From the NCBI RefSeq assembly GCF_004362195.1, contig NZ_SNWG01000001.1, positions 1,178,001 to 1,242,000 on the forward strand: a stretch of DNA of 64,000 nucleotides, in the 5' to 3' direction. Shown here one piece after another: positions 59,940 to 64,000 of this stretch. Position 1 is the stretch's first letter; each line of letters starts with the position of its first letter. Made by a program: the position numbers and the translations under genes. The notes below the pieces were generated by a model. That model had not been told where the DNA came from and did no database searches. It saw only the letters and a program-made list of their open reading frames with translations. The stretch comes from Microbacterium sp. BK668. Lineage in GTDB: Bacteria > Actinomycetota > Actinomycetes > Actinomycetales > Microbacteriaceae.

Positions 59940-61397
59940 ATGCCTGACACTCAATCGGTCCTGCACGACACGTCGCAGGCCGCGACGACCGATCCGGGAT
60001 ACCTGCTGCCGATGGTTCTGCAGGTGCCGTGGGAGGCCCGGTTCGAGCTGGGCATGGGCTATGACTACATGGCCCAGGCCGCGTTGACGACCGTCGTCCC
60101 CGCAACCGACGTCGATCATCCGACGGCAGCCTCTTCCAAGGTCGACTCCGCGTACGTGACGAGCCAGGACGAACTGAACCAGCTCATTCAGGCCTCTTTG
60201 GAGGGGGCCGGCAATGCGGACGGCGTCCAGGTCAAGGCGAGCCTGGACTTCACCAAGAGCGTGCGCTTCTCCGAGACGAGCGAGACACTCGTCTTCTCTT
60301 GGTACAGCGACCTCACCCACTTCGACCGGATCAAGGCGCCGGCGCTCAGCGCGGAGGCCATAGCGCTCGCAAAGTCTGCTCCTGAGGAGTTCCGGCTGCG
60401 CTACGGCGACTACTACATCAGCGGAGGCCTCCAGAGGGCTGAGTTCCATGCCGTGTACCAGATGACCGCGCTCAAGAAGGACGACCTCGTCAGCTTCAAG
60501 GCGTCCATGAGCGCAGCCGTGCCTGATGTCTTCAGCGTCGACGGCAGCGCGGCTTTCACGAAGGCAGCGACCAGCAACCGCGTGAGCATCTCCGCGAAGG
60601 TCTACAACAACTCTTCGACATCGGCGCCATCGCTGGGGAGCAACGCCAACCTCACACCGGCTCAGGTGCTGCAGATGTTCAACGACTTCCAGACCCACCA
60701 CCAGGATGGCTGGGCGGTCGCGGAGCTCACCCACTTCAGCACGCTGGCACCGGGTCTGCCGCGCGTACTGCCCGTTCCCCGCAGCTTCCCCGCCGATCGT
60801 GCACTCCTGGTCGGCGCGAGGATCGCCTACCGCGGGCTCTTGGGTGAAGGACTTCTGCCCCGGGATGCCGCGGCCTCCCTGCATGCGCGGGCCGCCGAGC
60901 TCGATGCGAAGGTCGACGGGATGGGTGCGCTTTATTGGGACCACCCCGACCAGCTTGCGGCGGACCGCGCCGAGGCCCAGACATTGGCCGCCGATGCCCG
61001 ACAGGCGACGGAGTTCCTCCACCGGGTGCAGATCCTCGGCGCGGGTGACGGCGGGCGCTCGAACCTCGTCGGCCGCGAAGGTGGCGAGGCGGGCATCGGC
61101 ACGCACGGCGATCACACGAGCGTTCCCGCTGACGTCGCAGTGAACGTGGACGAATTCGACCTGAAGGGCGAATGGGAGTTCGCCCACGCGATCACAAGGC
61201 ACGCGGACAAGAGCTACCCGAACTGCACGATCGTCTACATCCGGGCGATCAACAACTGGCGTCATTCGGATACGGGTGGCACGCTGAACGGCTTCTCGGG
61301 TGGGATCGGCCGCGACGCCGTGCATCTCGGATGCACCGCGGACGCCGACCGCGGTCTGAGCTGGTCGTTCGTCGTCAAGTACGTCGAGAGCGCTTGA
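59940..61397 (+). CDS. MACPF-like candidate pore-forming protein
   Basis: This is a 485-aa protein without a signal peptide. Residues 30-215 look MACPF-like: a beta start (ARFELGMGYDYM), an amphipathic Ser/Thr/Ala stretch, FRLRYGDYYISGG (151-163) in the position of the F..YGTHYI..GG core, and a second amphipathic segment (KASMSAAVPDVFSVDGSAAF). The classic Thr-His is replaced. A helical segment (about 300-360) and a C-terminal beta domain follow. ATG 59940 has AGAGGAG upstream. Attack on other cells, defence or a spore or envelope role are all possible. I am moderately sure of the fold. Confidence 0.6.
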   Translation: MPDTQSVLHDTSQAATTDPGYLLPMVLQVPWEARFELGMGYDYMAQAALTTVVPATDVDHPTAASSKVDSAYVTSQDELNQLIQASLEGAGNADGVQVKASLDFTKSVRFSETSETLVFSWYSDLTHFDRIKAPALSAEAIALAKSAPEEFRLRYGDYYISGGLQRAEFHAVYQMTALKKDDLVSFKASMSAAVPDVFSVDGSAAFTKAATSNRVSISAKVYNNSSTSAPSLGSNANLTPAQVLQMFNDFQTHHQDGWAVAELTHFSTLAPGLPRVLPVPRSFPADRALLVGARIAYRGLLGEGLLPRDAAASLHARAAELDAKVDGMGALYWDHPDQLAADRAEAQTLAADARQATEFLHRVQILGAGDGGRSNLVGREGGEAGIGTHGDHTSVPADVAVNVDEFDLKGEWEFAHAITRHADKSYPNCTIVYIRAINNWRHSDTGGTLNGFSGGIGRDAVHLGCTADADRGLSWSFVVKYVESA

Positions 61398-61398
61398 G

Positions 61399-61428
61399 GC
61401 CGGCTCCAAGGTGTGCCGCCTTGCCGGC
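61399..61428 (+). terminator. possible terminator after MACPF-like gene
   Basis: GCCGGC and AAGG pair with CCTT and GCCGGC around a 7-base loop, with a three-base bulge, two bases after the stop. There is no T-tract. Confidence 0.35.
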
Positions 61429-61535
61429 ATGGTGCATCGCCGGCTCCAGCGACTCGACCCGTACCCCTGGCAGGGAGTGTGATCCTCTGCGACCATGCTC
61501 CATATCGCGTGCGCACGTCACGAAGGAGGTGGGAG

Positions 61536-61916
61536 ATGCCGAGGGAGATCATCATCACTCCGGACGCTCCGAGCTCGCCGCTCTACAGCCAGGGGGTGCG
61601 GGCGGGTTCGCATGTCTATGTGTCCGGAATGGTGGGGGTCCACGTGACCACGGGTGCCCTCGCCGGTGCGACCGTCCAGGAGCAGACACGTCAAGCGCTG
61701 GCCAACTGCGAGACGGTCCTCAAGGCGGGCGGGGCGGGACTCCAGGACGTCGTCGAGATAGGTGTCCTCCTGACGAGACCCGAGGATTTCGTCGGCCTCA
61801 ACGAGGAGTATGCCCGCTGGTTCCCGTCCGACCCGCCGGCGCGCTACGTGGCCAAGCTCGGCGTGGAGCTGCCCGGCATCCTCGTGTCCATCAGGATGAC
61901 CGCCATCACGGCGTAG
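61536..61916 (+). CDS. RidA-family (YjgF/YER057c/UK114) protein
   Basis: This is a 126-aa trimeric RidA-fold protein with YSQGVRAGSHVYVSG at the N-terminus, EQTRQALANCETVLKAGG in the middle, and PPARYVAKLGVELPG at the C-terminus. The conserved Arg in PPARY is present. RidA proteins hydrolyse reactive enamines and imines to keto acids. The ATG follows AAGGAGGTGGGAG. Confidence 0.87.
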   Translation: MPREIIITPDAPSSPLYSQGVRAGSHVYVSGMVGVHVTTGALAGATVQEQTRQALANCETVLKAGGAGLQDVVEIGVLLTRPEDFVGLNEEYARWFPSDPPARYVAKLGVELPGILVSIRMTAITA

Positions 61917-62217
61917 GGCGAGAAGGCGATGCGCCCCCGCGAGGGGCTTGCGACCGCAGGCTCGCCGGCCAGATGGACGATGGTGGTCGGCTGCGCCAGA
62001 AGCGACTGCCGGAACCCCTCGACACGTCCGCGATGCTATCGCCGATCGGGTCCGCTGGAGAGTCGTCAGGCATGGGGACGCGCGACGACAGCGGCGCCGG
62101 CGCCGGAATTCGTGTGAAGAAATCCCGAACCGGATGTCGAATTGTCGGCCGCTTGTTCGCTGTCACTGTGACGGAGCCGGACAGGCCGGCTCGCGACCCC
62201 GTGCAGGAGGCACTTCC
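61917..62217. other. intergenic region without recognisable gene
   Basis: This 301-bp stretch has no start codon with a convincing ribosome-binding site and no recognisable protein. Nothing more can be supported, apart from the AGGAGG at its end that serves the YCII gene. Confidence 0.5.
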
Positions 62218-62571
62218 ATGTCCCAGTTTGCGATCCTCATCTACGAAGACCCGGCCTATTACGCGACTATGACCCCCGAAGGGTGGGCCGCGGTGGTCGA
62301 CGCGCACAACGCGTTCACCACACAGGTCCCCGAGCTGGGTGGGACCCTGACGGGCGGAGGTGCGCTCGCGCCGGTGACGACGGCGACCGCGATCAAGGGC
62401 GGCTCGGCGACGGACGGTCCGTTCGTCGAGAGCAAGGAGGCCCTGCTCGGCTACTACGTCGTCGAGGCGCGCGACGTCGACCTCGCGATCGAGATCGCCA
62501 AGCTCTGCCCGGCCACGGGCGGCGGCGTCGAGGTCCGCCCGCTCATCGACCCCGCGACCAACCCGTTCTGA
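62218..62571 (+). CDS. YCII-related domain protein
   Basis: This is a 117-aa protein of the YCII/DGPF family: FAILIYEDPAYY at the N-terminus, TDGPFVESKEALLGYYVVEA, and ALDL-like DVDLAIEIAKLCP. Many actinobacterial members lie beside ECF sigma factors, but none is present here. The ATG follows CAGGAGG. Function is unknown. Confidence 0.85.
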   Translation: MSQFAILIYEDPAYYATMTPEGWAAVVDAHNAFTTQVPELGGTLTGGGALAPVTTATAIKGGSATDGPFVESKEALLGYYVVEARDVDLAIEIAKLCPATGGGVEVRPLIDPATNPF

Positions 62572-62604
62572 TCCTCGCCACGACGAGCCGAGCCACACAC
62601 CGAG

Positions 62605-62650
62605 GGATGCCGCGGCAGCGGAGCCGGGTGGAGACCGGGCCGCGGCATCC
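62605..62650 (+). terminator. strong hairpin terminator after YCII gene
   Basis: GGATGCCGCGGC pairs perfectly with GCCGCGGCATCC (12 bp). The 22-base loop contains a second small stem (CCGG/CCGG). It lies 33 bp after the stop. No T-tract follows. Confidence 0.6.
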
Positions 62651-62801
62651 GATCGACTCCTCGCGACGATCGGCGGCGGCGATAGGAGCGATACCGACGA
62701 CGTGGTGCTCGGCTTTCCCCACTCCACGGGACCTTCGGCACATGACCGGAGCATCACGGGCGATGGGATGGACGCATCGATCACGAGCGGGAGGGCGGGC
62801 C

Positions 62802-63200
62802 ATGTCATTCGTACAGGCGATCCAGGTCGGCTTCGCGAAGTACGCCGAGTTCCGAGGTCGTGCGAGTCGGCCGGAGTTCTGGTGGTGGATCCTGTTCACG
62901 GTGCTCGTCTCGGCTGCGCTGAGCGCGATACCGGTGTACGGTTTCGACTTCGACACCGGACGATTCACCGCCCAGCCGGCCCTGACGGGGCTGTGGAGTA
63001 TCGTCATCCTGCTTCCGACGCTGGCGGTGACCGTGCGCCGGCTGCGGGACGCGGATCACCCGTGGGGGAACGTGTTCTGGGTGCTGCTTCCCGTGGCGGG
63101 CATGATCGTGCTGATCGTCCTGTGTGCCCAGGAGAGCCGAGCCGCGGTGCCCACCGCCGGCCGTGACGCAGACAGTGTCGCTCATCGGCCCGTGCTCTGA
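62802..63200 (+). CDS. DUF805 membrane protein
   Basis: This is a 132-aa inner-membrane protein of the YhaH-like DUF805 family. It has the diagnostic YAEFRGRASRPEFWWW start, three to four hydrophobic segments, and TVRRLRDADHPWGNVFW. The family function is unknown. The longer upstream frame has no coding character. Confidence 0.85.
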   Translation: MSFVQAIQVGFAKYAEFRGRASRPEFWWWILFTVLVSAALSAIPVYGFDFDTGRFTAQPALTGLWSIVILLPTLAVTVRRLRDADHPWGNVFWVLLPVAGMIVLIVLCAQESRAAVPTAGRDADSVAHRPVL

Positions 63201-63253
63201 GGCGCGCGCCGTTCCCGTCGGGCGGGTGCCGGCGCCGGTGTGACGGAGGACTC

Positions 63254-64000
63254 GTGCGTCCGGATCGGGCCATGCGAGCGGTCGATGAGGCCAACCTGAT
63301 TCTCGATCACGCGGGACAGGTCAACGTCTTCCTCGTCGCGGGGCTGCTTACGCCCGGCGGCTTCGTGGGGACGGACGGGCGGCTCGATCTCGGCGCCGTC
63401 CGGACGGCGGTGGCCCGACGCCTCGCCGACATCCCGACGCTGCGCCAGGTGCCCGCGCGCGTCGGCCGACGGCAGGAATGGCGGGACGTCGAGCCCGACC
63501 TGACGCTGCATGTGCGAGCTCTTCCGGCCGTCGAGCATCTCGAGGATCTCGAGCGGCGCTGCGGGGATCTGATGGCCGAACCGCTGTCGCGCGCTCGACC
63601 GCTCTGGGAGCTGCTCGTCGCCGCGGGCCCGGACGGCGGTGGTGCCCTGATCCTGAGGATCCACCACGCGATCGCGGACGGCGTGGCCGCCGCCGACCTG
63701 ATCCGGCGACTGCTCGAGGACAGTTCGCACCTCGCGAGCGCGTCCGATGCCCCGCTCGGCGCGGTCGGGTCAGACCTCGCGCCTGCTCCCTCCGCGCGTA
63801 CTCGGCCGCGCCGCCTCATCCTCAGCGCGCGGCGCATCGCCGCGACGCTCGTTGCCCGCGGTCTGCCCGACTCCGTTCTGCTGGGCGAGCGAAGCGACCG
63901 CCACGGCGTGATCTTCCTCGACGCCGACCTCGGCGCCGTCGCAGAGCGAGCCCATCGGGCATCGGCCACCGTGAACGATGTCGTCCTCGCCGTCGGCGCT
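63254..64000 (+). CDS. WS/DGAT-family acyltransferase (partial, runs off the window)
   Basis: The frame is open from GTG 63254 to the window end (249 codons). GGAGGA lies just before the start. The catalytic HHxxxDG motif is present as RIHHAIADGVAAADLI, with DEANLILD near the N-terminus and PLWELLV before it. Family members transfer acyl-CoA to long-chain alcohols or diacylglycerol to make wax esters or triacylglycerol and are about 450 aa long, so nearly half is missing here. The end of the visible part (TVNDVVLA) is also typical. Confidence 0.85.
   Translation, partial: MRPDRAMRAVDEANLILDHAGQVNVFLVAGLLTPGGFVGTDGRLDLGAVRTAVARRLADIPTLRQVPARVGRRQEWRDVEPDLTLHVRALPAVEHLEDLERRCGDLMAEPLSRARPLWELLVAAGPDGGGALILRIHHAIADGVAAADLIRRLLEDSSHLASASDAPLGAVGSDLAPAPSARTRPRRLILSARRIAATLVARGLPDSVLLGERSDRHGVIFLDADLGAVAERAHRASATVNDVVLAVGA

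Overview
The window is very GC-rich, uses many GTG/TTG starts and ATGA/GTGA gene overlaps, and contains FCD-type GntR regulators, CUT1 sugar importers and a WS/DGAT-type acyltransferase. This points to a high-GC actinobacterium. A soil- or plant-associated Microbacteriaceae (Microbacterium-like) genome is my best guess, but it is an inference with no marker gene behind it. I saw no rRNA, tRNA or CRISPR array.

Locus A (1-16340) is a sugar importer, a degraded secreted-hydrolase gene, a BadF-type sugar kinase, an L-rhamnose mutarotase, and then a long oxidative pathway: SDR, enolase-superfamily dehydratase, aldose epimerase, aldo/keto reductase (sugar 1-dehydrogenase type), propeller lactonase, KDPG-aldolase homologue, KDG-type kinase, FAH-fold 2-keto-3-deoxy-acid dehydratase and alpha-ketoglutarate-semialdehyde-type dehydrogenase. 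The parts fit both a Weimberg-like route (pentonate to 2-oxoglutarate) and an aldolase/kinase route. A GntR repressor (15606-16340) and two near-identical TTGTC-N-GACAA operators tie locus A to locus B. Locus B (16458-20783) is a second enolase-superfamily enzyme with a second importer.

The stretch 20784-22575 is a scar holding an IS21 istB tail, a DUF1877 gene and a frameshifted fragment of a Wadjet JetA-like (DUF3375) defence gene.

Locus C (22576-29732, minus) and locus D (29806-42887, plus) diverge from a perfect 17-bp palindrome. C carries a KDPG aldolase, a GH13-like hydrolase, an SDR, a third enolase-superfamily enzyme and a GH36-like hydrolase. D carries a CaiB-type CoA transferase, a GntR regulator, an enoyl-CoA hydratase, an MBL hydrolase, a GH88/105 hydrolase, an SDR, an epimerase, a sugar kinase, an alpha-glucosidase, a third KDPG-aldolase homologue and a third importer. 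Together they look like a system for glycosides or oligosaccharides with an acyl or acid group that is processed as a CoA ester. None of the three importers has its own ATPase gene here.

Locus E (42956-53644) is a different catabolic set: Baeyer-Villiger-type monooxygenase, GntR regulator, M20-like amidohydrolase with altered metal ligands, gamma-glutamyltransferase-like hydrolase, HbpS/GlcG protein, two SDRs, a diaminopropionate ammonia-lyase-like enzyme, two membrane proteins and an MBL lactonase-like hydrolase. It suggests breakdown of an amide- or peptide-linked compound. Two genes here appear to be leaderless and lie next to GTAT/ATAC palindromes.

The end of the window (53645-64000) begins with gene wreckage (aldo/keto reductase, serine hydrolase and DUF305 fragments, plus a 33-bp repeat) around a GlxA-type regulator and a membrane alpha/beta hydrolase. 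A large LuxR/ATPase regulator is divergent, across a TAGGGCA-TGCCCTA operator, from a pair of genes encoding a small beta-rich protein and a MACPF-like candidate pore-forming protein. This pair is the most novel-looking system in the window. RidA, YCII, DUF805 and a truncated WS/DGAT gene follow.
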